A stretch of DNA of 64,000 nt from Paludibacteraceae bacterium (GTDB taxonomy: Bacteria > Bacteroidota > Bacteroidia > Bacteroidales > Paludibacteraceae), in the NCBI GenBank assembly GCA_017384225.1, contig JAFNUD010000009.1, positions 1 through 64,000 on the forward strand, given 5' to 3'. Under the pieces are notes generated by a model. It searched no databases and was not told where the DNA came from. It worked only from the letters and a program-made list of their open reading frames with translations. Below, in pieces: positions 8,031 to 18,075 of the stretch (its first letter is position 1; every line of letters starts with the position of its first letter). The translations under genes were made by a program, and so were the position numbers.

Positions 8031-9713
8031 TTATTTTTTAGGCTGATAATTATCTCCGAGCAGACTCATCGCACAGCGGAAACCAATTGTATTAGACGCT
8101 TTACTTTGATCCAAGAAGCGACGAGTAGTTGGGTTCAACCAATAAATACGATCATTCCACGAACCACCCTTATACACACGTGCGGTATTGGTGATATGAG
8201 GAGCCAACACATCCGTAGGATCGTATTTTACTTCTGCCATTTGCTCTTCGCTCAATCCTAATGTATCTAATGGGTAATCGGTATCCAAACGAGAAGTAAG
8301 ATCACCATCTTTATAGTCACGCTTATCATTTTCTGATGTAAATTCGATAGTAACACTACCTGTTGGAGTAACTACAAGACCGCCATTCTCATCTCTTTGA
8401 AGCACAGAATATACGTTTCCACGATATGGATTATACTCTGTCATTACACCATAACTGGTTTCACGATAAACATCCAACACCCACTCATTTACGTTTCCTG
8501 CCATATTATACAAACCAAAATCATTTGGCGCAAATGCATCCACAGGAGCAGTAATTACATACCCGTCATTTGGTGCACCAGCTATACCCATCAAGTCGCC
8601 TCGACCTCTAACAAAGTTCGCCAACATGGCACCCTTGCTCTTTTTGTTCAAATCACGAGGATGTACACCTGACCATGGATAAATTTTTCCATTAGAAGGA
8701 CTACCATAGTTGTCTTCTTCAGCTATAGGCGCAAAAGCTGCATACTCCCATTCAGCTTCTGTAGGAAGACGATAACCCGTTACCAACACGCCATCCGCAA
8801 TGTTAATCTTTCTATCATTACCATATGCATCCTTGCGAGCTCCTTTACCTTTTGTTGGATTATACTGATTAGAATTGAGATATTTCTCAGTATTGAAGAC
8901 AAAATGATCTCTTACCCACTCGTATGGTAAGCGGTACATTGTTACTTTAGGTTCACTGCCATCTTCTGTAGCAACCTCGTTTCCTTCATAGCCATACTCT
9001 TTAGCCTGTGACAATGGTATTTCTACAGCCAATTTGTCATACTTCGCATATTCAGGATGATCTTCGTTTCGCTTCAAGAAATTGTCAATTTCCTCCTCGC
9101 TCATATAGCCGTCAGGTCCCACTTTTGCATATGGCAATGCATCTATGAACTTACTTGCTATCATTGCTTTCTCATTCACACGATCTGTACGCCATTGACA
9201 ATACGCCATAGCTTGATCCCAAGAGACGCCCACTACTGGATAAAAGCTGTAAGCAGGATGACGAAAATAACTAGATATATATGGCTCGTTATACGCCATC
9301 TCCTCACGCCACACAGTACTATCGGGAAGAGTCGCCTTCACAATATCTTGATTATAACTTCCAAACACAAAATTGGTCCATTCTACATACTCCCTCCAAC
9401 CAATATTACTTACCTCATACTTGTCCATATAAAAGGAACTAACGGTAAGTGTTCGGCGTTCGCTATTATGAGGAGCAGTAATAAACTCATCCATCTGACC
9501 AATAATAAACGAACCACCTGGAATCATTAACATACCAGCAGGAGCTGCCATATTATTTCCTTCGTAGGCTTCAAAATTGGTTGTTTTAGGATCAAAATTC
9601 TTCCAACCTGTTAAAAAAGAAGTTTGAGTGTTGAGTTCACGCGATTGGCATGCGCACATGGCAACAACCAGTCCCAATAGTGCAATCGTTGTTCTTCTAT
9701 TCATAATTCTCAC
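8031..9713 (-). CDS. gldJ: GldJ-like gliding/T9SS lipoprotein (FGE-sulfatase fold)
   Basis: A 560-residue lipoprotein with signal peptide and lipobox (LVVAMCAC). The formylglycine-generating-enzyme-like core includes MLMIPGGSFIIGQ, SFYMDKYEVSN, PVVGVSWDQAMAYCQWR, GYRLPTEAEWEYAA, GLYNMAGNVNEWVLDVY and GGSWNDR. In Flavobacterium, GldJ and GldK are such lipoproteins needed for gliding and type IX secretion; length and the TGWKNFDP N-terminal segment favour GldJ, but GldK/PorK remains possible. A second ATG three codons in (9704) could be the true start. A TAACTTTG box lies 30 bp upstream. gldH lies elsewhere in the window. Confidence 0.8.
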   Translation of the reverse strand: MRIMNRRTTIALLGLVVAMCACQSRELNTQTSFLTGWKNFDPKTTNFEAYEGNNMAAPAGMLMIPGGSFIIGQMDEFITAPHNSERRTLTVSSFYMDKYEVSNIGWREYVEWTNFVFGSYNQDIVKATLPDSTVWREEMAYNEPYISSYFRHPAYSFYPVVGVSWDQAMAYCQWRTDRVNEKAMIASKFIDALPYAKVGPDGYMSEEEIDNFLKRNEDHPEYAKYDKLAVEIPLSQAKEYGYEGNEVATEDGSEPKVTMYRLPYEWVRDHFVFNTEKYLNSNQYNPTKGKGARKDAYGNDRKINIADGVLVTGYRLPTEAEWEYAAFAPIAEEDNYGSPSNGKIYPWSGVHPRDLNKKSKGAMLANFVRGRGDLMGIAGAPNDGYVITAPVDAFAPNDFGLYNMAGNVNEWVLDVYRETSYGVMTEYNPYRGNVYSVLQRDENGGLVVTPTGSVTIEFTSENDKRDYKDGDLTSRLDTDYPLDTLGLSEEQMAEVKYDPTDVLAPHITNTARVYKGGSWNDRIYWLNPTTRRFLDQSKASNTIGFRCAMSLLGDNYQPKK

Positions 9714-9742
9714 AAAATAATATACTTTTTCATTTCAGCCTG

Positions 9743-9750
9743 CAAAGTTA
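9743..9750 (-). promoter_or_regulatory. Promoter -7 box for gldJ-gcvH
   Basis: Minus-strand TAACTTTG fitting TAnnTTTG, with a predicted leader of about 23 nt. The -33 region is poorly conserved. Confidence 0.6.
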
Positions 9751-9851
9751 CAAAAAAAAAATCAACTAACCTAAAAAACCACCTTAAAAAATGTATAAAA
9801 GATGCATTTTCTAAAAAAAACGTACTATTTTCATGTTTTTTTTTCAAAAAA

Positions 9852-9882
9852 TTGGTATAAAGCAATATTTTTTGTAACTTTG
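9852..9882 (+). promoter_or_regulatory. Promoter of folP
   Basis: TTG at 9852-9854, a 20-bp spacer and TAACTTTG at 9875-9882. The ATG of folP is only 8 bp after the -7 box, so transcription would start at or within a few bases of the start codon. Confidence 0.7.
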
Positions 9883-9890
9883 CAGGTCGA

Positions 9891-10700
9891 ATGAAATTGT
9901 CTCTTCACATACACAACCAATTGATAGACTTGTCACAACCGCGCGTAATGGCAATCATCAATTTTTCGCCCGATAGTTTTTATACATCGTGCGATGTGTT
10001 TGATGAAAAAAAATTGCTGCTACAGGTAGAGCAAGCACTCGCAGATGGTGCGGATATATTAGATTTAGGAGCATGCTCTACTCGCCCCGGATCTACTCCT
10101 ATCGACGCATTATCAGAATCTTCATTATTGTGTCAGGGATTAGACTTAATTCGCTATCATTGGCCTAATGTACCCATTTCAATAGACACCTTTCGTTCGG
10201 AAATAGCTGAGCAAGCAATTGCTCGCGGAGCTGATATGATTAACGACATTTCGGGTATCAATGCTAATCCTAATATATGGAAACTCGCAGCTGATAAGCA
10301 TATCCCCTACGTACTCACCCATTCACATACTATAACTGATACATCTGCGATGACAGAAATCCTAAATTTCTTACAACAGTATTGCGACCTGCTACATAGC
10401 CTTGGGATTGCAGATGTACTTGTTGATCCTGGATTTGGATTTGGAAAAACGATAGAGCAAAATTATCAGATTCTTAACCACTTGGATGTATTAGAGAATC
10501 TTCACGCTCCAATATTGATAGGTGTATCGCGCAAATCAATGTTATATCGTCCCCTCAACTTATCCCCTCAGGATGTCCTTTCCGCCACTATTGCTGCCAA
10601 CACGTTGGCTTTAGAGCGAGGAGCTAACATCTTGCGCGTACACGATGTAGAAGCTGCAAAACAAGCCATCACAGTGTTTCAACTAACCCATCGTTCCTAA
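9891..10700 (+). CDS. folP: Dihydropteroate synthase
   Basis: Condenses p-aminobenzoate with 6-hydroxymethyl-dihydropterin diphosphate in folate synthesis. The 269 residues show VMAIINFSPDSFY, ADILDLGACSTRPGS, PISIDTFRSEIAE, MINDISG, VDPGFGFGKT and IGVSRKSML, covering the pterin-, sulfonamide- and phosphate-binding loops. In many homologues the STRPG loop is followed by one or two more conserved residues, as here. The start is fixed by the conserved N-terminus and the promoter. It is followed 45 bp later by cdaA, an arrangement I recall as frequent in Bacteroidota. Confidence 0.95.
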   Translation: MKLSLHIHNQLIDLSQPRVMAIINFSPDSFYTSCDVFDEKKLLLQVEQALADGADILDLGACSTRPGSTPIDALSESSLLCQGLDLIRYHWPNVPISIDTFRSEIAEQAIARGADMINDISGINANPNIWKLAADKHIPYVLTHSHTITDTSAMTEILNFLQQYCDLLHSLGIADVLVDPGFGFGKTIEQNYQILNHLDVLENLHAPILIGVSRKSMLYRPLNLSPQDVLSATIAANTLALERGANILRVHDVEAAKQAITVFQLTHRS

Positions 10701-10745
10701 TCCCTATAGCACAAAACGATTATTCACTATTTTCATAGTTTACAA

Positions 10746-11552
10746 ATGTATATCGGACTCAAAGACATTATTGATATATTACTAGTCGCCACCATTCTTT
10801 TCGGATGCTACCAACTCCTTCGCCGTTCTGGAGCAAGTAATCTTTTTTGGGGAATTTTAGCTTTCATCCTAGCATGGATGTTGGTAAATTATGTCTTCCA
10901 TTTGGAACTTACAGGAGCTCTCTTTGAACGTTTTATTAGCGTAGGTGCCATAGCTTTGGTTATTATTTTTCAATCAGAGATTCGTTCTTTCTTTTATGGT
11001 ATAGGAGCACGATTCAATATGGAAAGCGTACGCAAACATTGGATCAAAACACGAAACAAAGAAGATATGCAAAAGCATATCAATAGTATCGTTTTAGCGT
11101 GTACCCATATGTCTGCTTCGAAAACAGGTGCACTTATTGTACTTACCCAGCAACAAGGACTCAAAGAATATGCAGATACAGGCGAAATAATTGACGCTAA
11201 TATTTCGGCACAAATGATTGAAAACATATTTTTCAAAAATACGCCTTTGCATGACGGAGCTATGATTATCTCTGCTGGAAAAATATATGCCGCAGCGTGT
11301 ATCCTGCCCGTATCTAAATGTCAAAATTTACCCAAGTCCTATGGTTTACGCCATCGAGCTGCATTGGGCATTAGTGAAAAAACAGACGCAATCGCCATTG
11401 TTGTATCAGAAGAAACTGGTAAAATTTCTGTAGCTCAAGGAGATACTATTAAGGCCGTTTCTATCAATAATCTTGAACACCAGTATTTAGCAGCAGCTTT
11501 TGGTATTCAAAACGAAGATGACAAAACAAGAAATAAACTTATACATTCGTAA
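10746..11552 (+). CDS. cdaA: Diadenylate cyclase (c-di-AMP synthase), CdaA type
   Basis: Makes the second messenger c-di-AMP from two ATP. The N-terminal 80 residues contain three hydrophobic membrane segments. The DAC domain follows, with catalytic DGA at residues 170-172 (TPLHDGAMII) and RHR at 202-204 (YGLRHRAALG), plus VSEETG. The 268-residue length is standard. It lies between folP and metG, in the same direction. Confidence 0.94.
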   Translation: MYIGLKDIIDILLVATILFGCYQLLRRSGASNLFWGILAFILAWMLVNYVFHLELTGALFERFISVGAIALVIIFQSEIRSFFYGIGARFNMESVRKHWIKTRNKEDMQKHINSIVLACTHMSASKTGALIVLTQQQGLKEYADTGEIIDANISAQMIENIFFKNTPLHDGAMIISAGKIYAAACILPVSKCQNLPKSYGLRHRAALGISEKTDAIAIVVSEETGKISVAQGDTIKAVSINNLEHQYLAAAFGIQNEDDKTRNKLIHS

Positions 11553-11573
11553 TATAATAAATCGTAAATTATC

Positions 11574-13646
11574 ATGTCTTTTCAACGTACTCTTGTAACA
11601 GCGGCTCTACCTTATGCCAATGGTCCTGTTCATATCGGACACTTAGCTGGTGTGTATGTGCCTGCTGATATCTATGTTCGCTACCTTCGCCTCAAGGGTG
11701 AACCTGTACTCTATGTAGGAGGTAGCGATGAGCATGGCGTGCCAGTGACTATCCGTGCACGCAAGGAAGGTATCACTACCCAACAAGTAGTGGATCGCTA
11801 CCACCAAATCATCAAGGACTCATTCGAGGGATTCGGTATCTCTTTTGATGTCTATTCACGTACTACCAGCAAGACTCACCACAAGCTTGCATCGGATTTC
11901 TTCCGTCACTTATACGACAATGGCAAGTTCGTAGAGCAAACCTCCGAACAATTCTATGACCCTGATACTCAAGAGTTTCTCACCGACCGTAATATCCGCG
12001 GCGAGTGTCCACGTTGCCACGCAGCTGGTGCCTATGGCGACCAATGTGAGAAGTGTGGCGCCACCCTTTCTCCTGATGAGCTCATCAATCCATACAACGC
12101 CATCAACGGCAACGCACTCACTAAGAAGGAGACCAAGCATTGGTATCTCCCACTTGACCAATATCAGCAATGGCTTGAAGAGTGGATCCTTCAAGAGCAC
12201 AAAGAATGGCGTCCTAATGTCTATGGTCAATGTAAGTCATGGCTTGACAGCGGTTTGCGTCCTCGTGCCGTAACCCGCGATCTCGATTGGGGCATCCCTG
12301 TGCCAGTTGAAGGTGCAGAAGGAAAAGTGCTCTATGTGTGGTTTGACGCACCTATCGGTTACATCTCCAACACCAAAGAGCTCTGCGATGCTAAACCAGA
12401 ACTCGGTCCATGGGAGACATGGTGGAAAGATCCATCTACCCGCCTACTCCATTTTATTGGCAAGGATAACATCGTCTTCCACTGCATCGTCTTCCCAACT
12501 ATGCTCAAGGCTGAAGGTAGCTATATCCTTCCTGATAATGTGCCATCTAACGAGTTTCTCAATCTTGAAGGCGACAAGATCTCTACCTCTCGCAACTGGG
12601 CTGTATGGCTCAATGAGTACCTTGTGGATTTCCCTGGCAAACAAGATGTATTGCGCTATGTGCTGACTGCCAATGCGCCAGAAACCAAAGATAACGACTT
12701 CACTTGGGCAGACTTCCAAGCTCGCAATAATAACGAGCTCGTGGCTATCTATGGTAACTTTATAAACCGTGCCTTAGTGCTCACCAAGAAGTATTTTGAT
12801 GGAAAGGTGCCAGCTGCAGGTCAGTTCAATGAATATGACCAAGCAACTATCGCCGAGTTCCAAAATGTAAAAGCAGAAGTAGAGAAGCTCCTCAACGATT
12901 TCCGCTTCCGCGATGCACAAAAAGAGGCCATGAACCTCGCACGTATTGGTAATAAATACCTCGCTGATACCGAACCATGGAAAGTGGCTAAGACGGATAT
13001 GGAGCGTACCGCTACAATCCTGCATCTCTCTTTACAGATTGCTGCTAACCTCAGTATTGCCTTCGAACCATTCTTGCCTTTCTCTTCTGCTAAACTCCGT
13101 GATATGCTCAATATGAAGGAGCTCAAGTGGGAAGAGCTAGGTAATATCAACCTCCTACAAGAGGGTCAAGAACTCGGCGAAGTAACTCTTCTCTTTGAGA
13201 AGATTGAGGACGCTACTATCCAAGCTCAACTCGACCGCCTTGCAGCTATCAAAGCAGCTAACGAAGAGGCAGAGAAGCAAGAGGCACTCAAGAATTGGAA
13301 GCCAGAGGCTATCAAAGAGGCAACTACTTTCGACGACTTCTGCAAGATGGATATCCGTGTAGCTACTGTGCTTGATTGCCAACCAGTGAAGAAGTCTGAC
13401 CGCCTCTTGCAGTTCCGTTTGGACGATGGTATGGGCGAGCGCACCATCTTGAGTGGTATCGCGCAAAGCTATCCTGATCCATCTGTTTTGGTAGGCAAAC
13501 AAATCCTGTTTATGGCCAATTTCCCTCCTCGTAAGATGATGGGTATTGAGTCGCAAGGTATGATCCTTTCTGCTGTAGATGCAGACGGCAAGTTGGTAGT
13601 TACCACTGTCACTGCTTCTGTTAAGAACGGCAGCCAGGTAGGCTAA
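11574..13646 (+). CDS. metG: Methionyl-tRNA synthetase
   Basis: Charges tRNA-Met. The class I HIGH motif is at residues 20-23 ([11 protein letters not shown]). A zinc knuckle [18 protein letters not shown] follows, and the KMSKS-equivalent is KISTS in [10 protein letters not shown]. The C-terminal 110 residues ([15 protein letters not shown] onward) form the EMAP-II-like tRNA-binding/dimerisation domain, giving a full-length 690-residue MetRS. Codon use is more G+C-rich than most neighbours, as expected for a highly expressed gene. It starts 21 bp after cdaA. Confidence 0.97.
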   Translation: MSFQRTLVTAALPYANGPVHIGHLAGVYVPADIYVRYLRLKGEPVLYVGGSDEHGVPVTIRARKEGITTQQVVDRYHQIIKDSFEGFGISFDVYSRTTSKTHHKLASDFFRHLYDNGKFVEQTSEQFYDPDTQEFLTDRNIRGECPRCHAAGAYGDQCEKCGATLSPDELINPYNAINGNALTKKETKHWYLPLDQYQQWLEEWILQEHKEWRPNVYGQCKSWLDSGLRPRAVTRDLDWGIPVPVEGAEGKVLYVWFDAPIGYISNTKELCDAKPELGPWETWWKDPSTRLLHFIGKDNIVFHCIVFPTMLKAEGSYILPDNVPSNEFLNLEGDKISTSRNWAVWLNEYLVDFPGKQDVLRYVLTANAPETKDNDFTWADFQARNNNELVAIYGNFINRALVLTKKYFDGKVPAAGQFNEYDQATIAEFQNVKAEVEKLLNDFRFRDAQKEAMNLARIGNKYLADTEPWKVAKTDMERTATILHLSLQIAANLSIAFEPFLPFSSAKLRDMLNMKELKWEELGNINLLQEGQELGEVTLLFEKIEDATIQAQLDRLAAIKAANEEAEKQEALKNWKPEAIKEATTFDDFCKMDIRVATVLDCQPVKKSDRLLQFRLDDGMGERTILSGIAQSYPDPSVLVGKQILFMANFPPRKMMGIESQGMILSAVDADGKLVVTTVTASVKNGSQVG

Positions 13647-13654
13647 GTCGTAAA

Positions 13655-13686
13655 TTTTACTAGCCCTACTAGTGCGACTAGTAAAA
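13655..13686. repeat. ACTAG-iterated imperfect palindrome after metG
   Basis: TTTTACTAG and CTAGTAAAA flank a central CTACTAGTG, so ACTAG occurs three times in 32 bp. It could fold as an RNA hairpin, but no T run follows. It may be an intergenic repeat rather than a terminator. Confidence 0.4.
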
Positions 13687-13705
13687 CTATAAAAATCGTA
13701 AATAC

Positions 13706-15097
13706 TTGTACTCATTTCGTGAATACTTACCCTACTACAAGCGCAACCTCCGTGTTGCGCTTCCTGTGATGCTTACCCAATTGGGAGCCTCACTGGTGGG
13801 ATTCTTTGATTCGATTATGGTCGGACATTATGCTACGGTGGATTTAGCCGCAGTCAGTTTCGCCAATGCACTTTTCTTTACCGTCATGGTATTTGCTATG
13901 GGTGCATTGATGGGTATCACCCCATTAGTGGGCATTCAAGTAGGTCATCTTACGTCCCAAACGCAGCAGTCAGAGAGCGATTTACAAAAGCAATCAGAGA
14001 GTAAAGCCATCATTGCTTCTCTCTTCCAAAATGGTATGCTTTTTACCATTCTTTTGTGCCTAATTATGCTCGTTTCATTAGGATCATGCATACCTTTTCT
14101 TGATCGCTTTGGTCAAGACCCTGAAGTTATCAAAGTGGCCCGACCGTATTATATATTGATAGTCATGTCTATCATACCCTTTTTGTTTTTCACATTCTTC
14201 AAACAATTCCTTGAGGGTATAGGCAATACATCTGTAGCCATGGCTATCACATTATCTATGAATGCGCTGAATATCTTCCTCAACTGGCTATTTATCTATG
14301 GACATTGGGGATGTCCCGAATTGGGCGCTACTGGTGCTGGAATCGGTTCGCTCATTGCCCGAATAGGTATGCCTATTTGCTTCGTAGCAGTTATGTATTG
14401 TCGTCGTGAATGGAAAGGCTACCTGCAAATACGTCGTTCTCTATTACGTTGGTCAACGCTCAAAGAACTCACCAAGATTGGCGCACCCATTGGCATACAA
14501 ACCACTATGGAAACTATCGCCTTCACCGCAGCTTTTGTCTTTATTGGTTGGATTAGCAAAGAGGCTTTAGCCGCGCACCAAATTGCCAATCAAATTTGCG
14601 ATATGACTTTCATGGTCATTCTGGGCATAGGTGCAGCCACCACAATTCGTATTTCTCACCAACTGGGAGCAAATAACCTTCATGGTGTACGTATGGCAGG
14701 CAATGCCAGTATTCACTTAGTATTACTCATCAACGCAGTAGGAGCCGCGCTGATGATTGGATTACGTAACAAAATTCCACTGATTTTCACAGAAGATACC
14801 GAGGTGATTGCAATCGCATCTAAGTTAATTGTTTTAGCAGGTGTACTACAATTAGCAGATGGTTTACAAGTAGTAGCAGCATCTATGTTACGCGGTATAA
14901 CAGATGTAAAAGTTCCTATGGTAATTGCTATGATTTCCTATACTATTATTTGCCTATCTGTAGGTTTATTTTTAGCATTCCCTATGGATATGGGAGCAGA
15001 AGGAATTTGGATTGGTTTTGTAGTAGGTCTATCTGTCGCTGCGGTATGTTTACATATCCGTTTCCGAAAAAAATACCGTGAACTAATAGCTCCTTAA
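13706..15097 (+). CDS. MATE-family efflux transporter
   Basis: A 463-residue inner-membrane protein with about 12 hydrophobic segments and MATE features: LPVMLTQLGASLVGFFDSIM near the N-terminus, GIGNTSVAM, and the second MatE repeat from about residue 250. Probably a cation-coupled drug or metabolite exporter. The start is a TTG (MYSFREYLPYYKRNLR), chosen because it matches the usual N-terminus and no upstream in-frame ATG is available. A cytoplasmic loop near residue 90 carries a 24-bp tandem duplication (QSESDLQK / QSESKAII). Confidence 0.85.
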   Translation: MYSFREYLPYYKRNLRVALPVMLTQLGASLVGFFDSIMVGHYATVDLAAVSFANALFFTVMVFAMGALMGITPLVGIQVGHLTSQTQQSESDLQKQSESKAIIASLFQNGMLFTILLCLIMLVSLGSCIPFLDRFGQDPEVIKVARPYYILIVMSIIPFLFFTFFKQFLEGIGNTSVAMAITLSMNALNIFLNWLFIYGHWGCPELGATGAGIGSLIARIGMPICFVAVMYCRREWKGYLQIRRSLLRWSTLKELTKIGAPIGIQTTMETIAFTAAFVFIGWISKEALAAHQIANQICDMTFMVILGIGAATTIRISHQLGANNLHGVRMAGNASIHLVLLINAVGAALMIGLRNKIPLIFTEDTEVIAIASKLIVLAGVLQLADGLQVVAASMLRGITDVKVPMVIAMISYTIICLSVGLFLAFPMDMGAEGIWIGFVVGLSVAAVCLHIRFRKKYRELIAP

Positions 15098-15113
15098 TAA
15101 TCTATCACATCCT

Positions 15114-16637
15114 CTACTCCCAGCCGTCAAAGATTTCAGCCCCATAGACATTATCTTCATTGGATTCGTGCAAAGGATTCCATAACTGCGCAAAGAATGG
15201 ATTCTTCTTTGCTACTTTATCCCACTGCCAAGGACGAGCATTAGATTCCTCTTTGTAAGGATAAGGCATGCACTCTTCACACCAGTGACCACCCAACAAC
15301 ACAAGACGTGGAGTAGCCATAAACTTATGCCCTTCCGCACACTCCCATTCTAATGGACTATCCCAGTCACCTTGCGACATTTCCACAGATAAGCACTTAC
15401 CACCACGAAAGACTGCCGCTTTTTGCATGTCTTCTATTGTAAACAATGCCTTTGGTTTTTGCTCGTCGTAGCCATGATCCAGCAACACGAACTCATCGCT
15501 ATTATGCGAAACATCAATATGCTTCCAGTCTGGAATAGCCTTGTATGCCTCTATAGTGCCGTAATAAGCACTAATGCGTTGAGTTTTATTGTGCTTAATC
15601 CACCACTGTGTGCCGTGTTCTTTTGACATGGCCATAGCATACATTGCAAGTTTGACACAACGAGGGAAGAGCTTAGCAATCTTGGTTTTAGCAGCAAAAC
15701 GAATACCTGCAGGTACGGTGGGAGACTTAGCCATCTGTACGAAATACTCCTTAACAGGAACATTAGCACGGAAATGAAGATAGTTCTCTAAACGATCGCC
15801 ATCAATGTACCACATTCCATGAAAATTACGAGTAGTAAACCAGTTGGCGTTGAAAATTTTCTCTGGTCGTGGACAGCCAATAGCATCAAGCAATAGGCAT
15901 TCGAACTCGTAATTGGATATGCGGTACTCTTGACCTGAACCAATATTATAATAGTTCTTCCAGAACTCGGCTGGTACCTCATCACGACAAACACGCTCAA
16001 GTAATCGACCACTATCTTCTACCGTAGCCCATTCCAATACACCACGAATAGGTACATGAAACATGATTGGATCATAGTTTTTCAAAATTGCGGGATAGAG
16101 TATTCCTGATTGGCGAAGACTGACCCATTGTTTAATCGGAGAGTTGGTAATAATACGTTCTGCCTCAGCTTTAGTAAGTCCGTAATGATCGTATGCAGAT
16201 ACACATATAGGGTCTCCTGTTCTTCCCCAATGTAATGGTTCGCGTCGATCACCCATTTGGGCTACACTACCGATATAAACTACCTTGGGTTGTTTATCTT
16301 CAGGTTGTGCTAATACGGCATCACGTATGTACGTAGCTGCGGAAATATTGGTTTTTAATGTAGCTTTAGGGCGATAATCTGCTTGTGGAGACACCATACC
16401 ACCTACATGCAACACTATATCACACCCTGTCACGCCACGAAGAATATCATCATAAGAGGTTAGATCTCCCCAAATAATTTCCACTCTGTCTTCTACGGTT
16501 TTCAGCAGTTCCTTATTCTTCGCACTTGGACGAGCCAAGATACGCAGTTTATATTGCTCTGGGTAGCGCAAGATTTCTTGCATGCCCGCATACCCCATAG
16601 TACCCGTGGCACCTGTAAGAAAAATAGTTTTTCTCAT
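15114..16637 (-). CDS. NAD-dependent epimerase/dehydratase with C-terminal zinc-ribbon-like segment
   Basis: The first 330 residues are an extended short-chain dehydrogenase: the Rossmann motif TGATGTMGYAG at the N-terminus, DIVLHVGGMVS, and catalytic YDHYGLTKAEAE (Y-x3-K). The substrate is not identifiable. The last 100 residues carry a separate Cys/His pattern: C415, C433, H437, C453 and C456 in ECAEGHKF and HWCEEC. This resembles the W-x-C-x2-GH ... C-P/E-x-C zinc ribbons seen in DUF4379-like proteins. At 507 residues it is much longer than a plain SDR (about 320). It heads the minus-strand group away from lpxA, 38 bp apart. Confidence 0.7.
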   Translation of the reverse strand: MRKTIFLTGATGTMGYAGMQEILRYPEQYKLRILARPSAKNKELLKTVEDRVEIIWGDLTSYDDILRGVTGCDIVLHVGGMVSPQADYRPKATLKTNISAATYIRDAVLAQPEDKQPKVVYIGSVAQMGDRREPLHWGRTGDPICVSAYDHYGLTKAEAERIITNSPIKQWVSLRQSGILYPAILKNYDPIMFHVPIRGVLEWATVEDSGRLLERVCRDEVPAEFWKNYYNIGSGQEYRISNYEFECLLLDAIGCPRPEKIFNANWFTTRNFHGMWYIDGDRLENYLHFRANVPVKEYFVQMAKSPTVPAGIRFAAKTKIAKLFPRCVKLAMYAMAMSKEHGTQWWIKHNKTQRISAYYGTIEAYKAIPDWKHIDVSHNSDEFVLLDHGYDEQKPKALFTIEDMQKAAVFRGGKCLSVEMSQGDWDSPLEWECAEGHKFMATPRLVLLGGHWCEECMPYPYKEESNARPWQWDKVAKKNPFFAQLWNPLHESNEDNVYGAEIFDGWE

Positions 16638-16675
16638 ATGTCTCTATTCTAATTATTATCGCACAATACTATCCC

Positions 16676-17440
16676 TTAATTATATCCTCTTACCACACCG
16701 CGTGGTGAACCTTTTACAAATTCCAAGATAAGGTCACGTTCTGCGCTGGCAGGAAGTGTCTCCTCAATTTGTGCTACAGCTTGACTAACATTCAAACCCG
16801 ACATATAGAGCAGTCTATAGGTGTCTTGTATGACAGCTATCTGTTCTTTGGTAAACGCACGGCGGTTGAGTCCTACTGAGTTGATACCACAATAAGATAT
16901 TGGTTCGCGTGCTGCGATGATATATGGTGGTACATCTTTATTTATCTTTGAGCCACCTTGAATCATAGCATGTGCACCAATATGTGAAAACTGATGTACT
17001 AAACTTCCGCCACCGATAATAGCCCAATCTTCTACTACCACCTCCCCAGCTAATTGAGTAGCGTTTGACATGATAATATGGTCGTGCAAGAAACAATCGT
17101 GCGCCACGTGGCAGTATGCCATAATAAGACAATTATTTCCTACAACCGTTTTGCCTTTACTTGCTGTACCACGATGAATAGTCACAAATTCGCGTATAGT
17201 GGTATTGTCGCCTACAATAGCATAGGTCTTTTCACCTTTGTACTTAAGGTCTTGAGGATCGCCACCAATCACAGCTCCTGCATGAATATGGCAGTTTTTT
17301 CCAATGCGAACACCTCCATAAATTGTCACATTGCTATCAATGATAGTACCCTCGCCTATCTCTACATCTGCGTGAATACAACTGAATGGTCCTACACTTA
17401 CCGTAGGATGAAGTTTAGCTCCTGGATGAATATAGTTCAT
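16676..17440 (-). CDS. lpxA: UDP-N-acetylglucosamine acyltransferase (lipid A, step 1)
   Basis: Transfers a 3-hydroxyacyl chain from ACP to UDP-GlcNAc. The protein is a left-handed beta-helix of hexapeptide repeats (IHPGAKLHPTVSVGPFSCIH, GGDPQDLKYKGE). The catalytic His lies in MAYCHVAHDC, and the C-terminal helical domain has GLNRRAFTKEQI. I start it at the ATG at 17440 (254 residues, the usual length) rather than at an upstream in-frame ATG at 17473, which adds a basic tail and overlaps the next gene. In many Bacteroidota lpxA follows an lpxC-fabZ fusion; here lpxC is 24 kb away. Confidence 0.93.
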   Translation of the reverse strand: MNYIHPGAKLHPTVSVGPFSCIHADVEIGEGTIIDSNVTIYGGVRIGKNCHIHAGAVIGGDPQDLKYKGEKTYAIVGDNTTIREFVTIHRGTASKGKTVVGNNCLIMAYCHVAHDCFLHDHIIMSNATQLAGEVVVEDWAIIGGGSLVHQFSHIGAHAMIQGGSKINKDVPPYIIAAREPISYCGINSVGLNRRAFTKEQIAVIQDTYRLLYMSGLNVSQAVAQIEETLPASAERDLILEFVKGSPRGVVRGYN

Positions 17441-17469
17441 ATTTGTTTGTTTTTTTCTAAATAGTTTTA

Positions 17470-17907
17470 TCAAATTGTTCCTTTTCCTCTCAAATCTGTG
17501 TACTTGGGAATTTCTTGTAAGTATTGATATTCAGTAGGATGCACCTCTGCTATTACTGAACTAACACCATTGCATAGCATTAAATACGGCACTTGTATGC
17601 GGCGATTATAAATAGCAGCTTGGTCAAAAACATGCTGTGCAAGAATTACCGATGGAGCTTTAAATTCGACAAGCATCAGCGGTTGCATATGATGATTGTA
17701 CACAATCGCATCACAACGTTTTGCTGTTCCTGCTACTGTAATGGGTACTTCTACTGCTATTAGATTATGCGGATAGCCATAATGATCGACCAATAGCTGC
17801 AGTGTCGTCTGTCGCACCAATTCTTCTGGCGTGAGGCGAACAAACCGCCTCCTCCACGCACATAGGACATATTGTTTTCCGTTTTGTGTTTGTATATTCA
17901 TACTCAT
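17470..17907 (-). CDS. HsdR N-terminal-like PD-(D/E)XK domain protein
   Basis: A protein of about 145 residues consisting only of the nuclease-fold domain found at the N-terminus of type I restriction HsdR subunits. It has LTPEELVRQTTLQLLV, then RCDAIVY and LVEFKAP (the D ... E-x-K active-site pattern). No helicase, methylase or specificity gene adjoins it. Such solo domains are widespread in Bacteroidota core genomes and are probably not restriction enzymes. The start is uncertain: ATG at 17907 or 17901, with an upstream in-frame ATG at 17955. Confidence 0.7.
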   Translation of the reverse strand: MSMNIQTQNGKQYVLCAWRRRFVRLTPEELVRQTTLQLLVDHYGYPHNLIAVEVPITVAGTAKRCDAIVYNHHMQPLMLVEFKAPSVILAQHVFDQAAIYNRRIQVPYLMLCNGVSSVIAEVHPTEYQYLQEIPKYTDLRGKGTI

Positions 17908-18075
17908 GTTTTCTGTCGCTGCGCGATATTTTCCACTGCGCGCTATATGCGACAAGCCACGTTATTTTGTTATTTGCTTCGCGTTGTTCTTGTTACTAAC
18001 GCCCCAAGAGCATGTAACCTAACAACATCGAAAATATACAACGCCCAAAGGGTATACAACGCAAGCTATGTTTGC

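Noticed and set aside
13655..13686. metG terminator
   Set aside because: The hairpin is weak and lacks a T tract; kept only as a repeat.
17470..17955. HsdR-like domain as part of a type I restriction system
   Set aside because: No helicase, methylase or specificity gene nearby; solo domains of this kind are common core genes in Bacteroidota.
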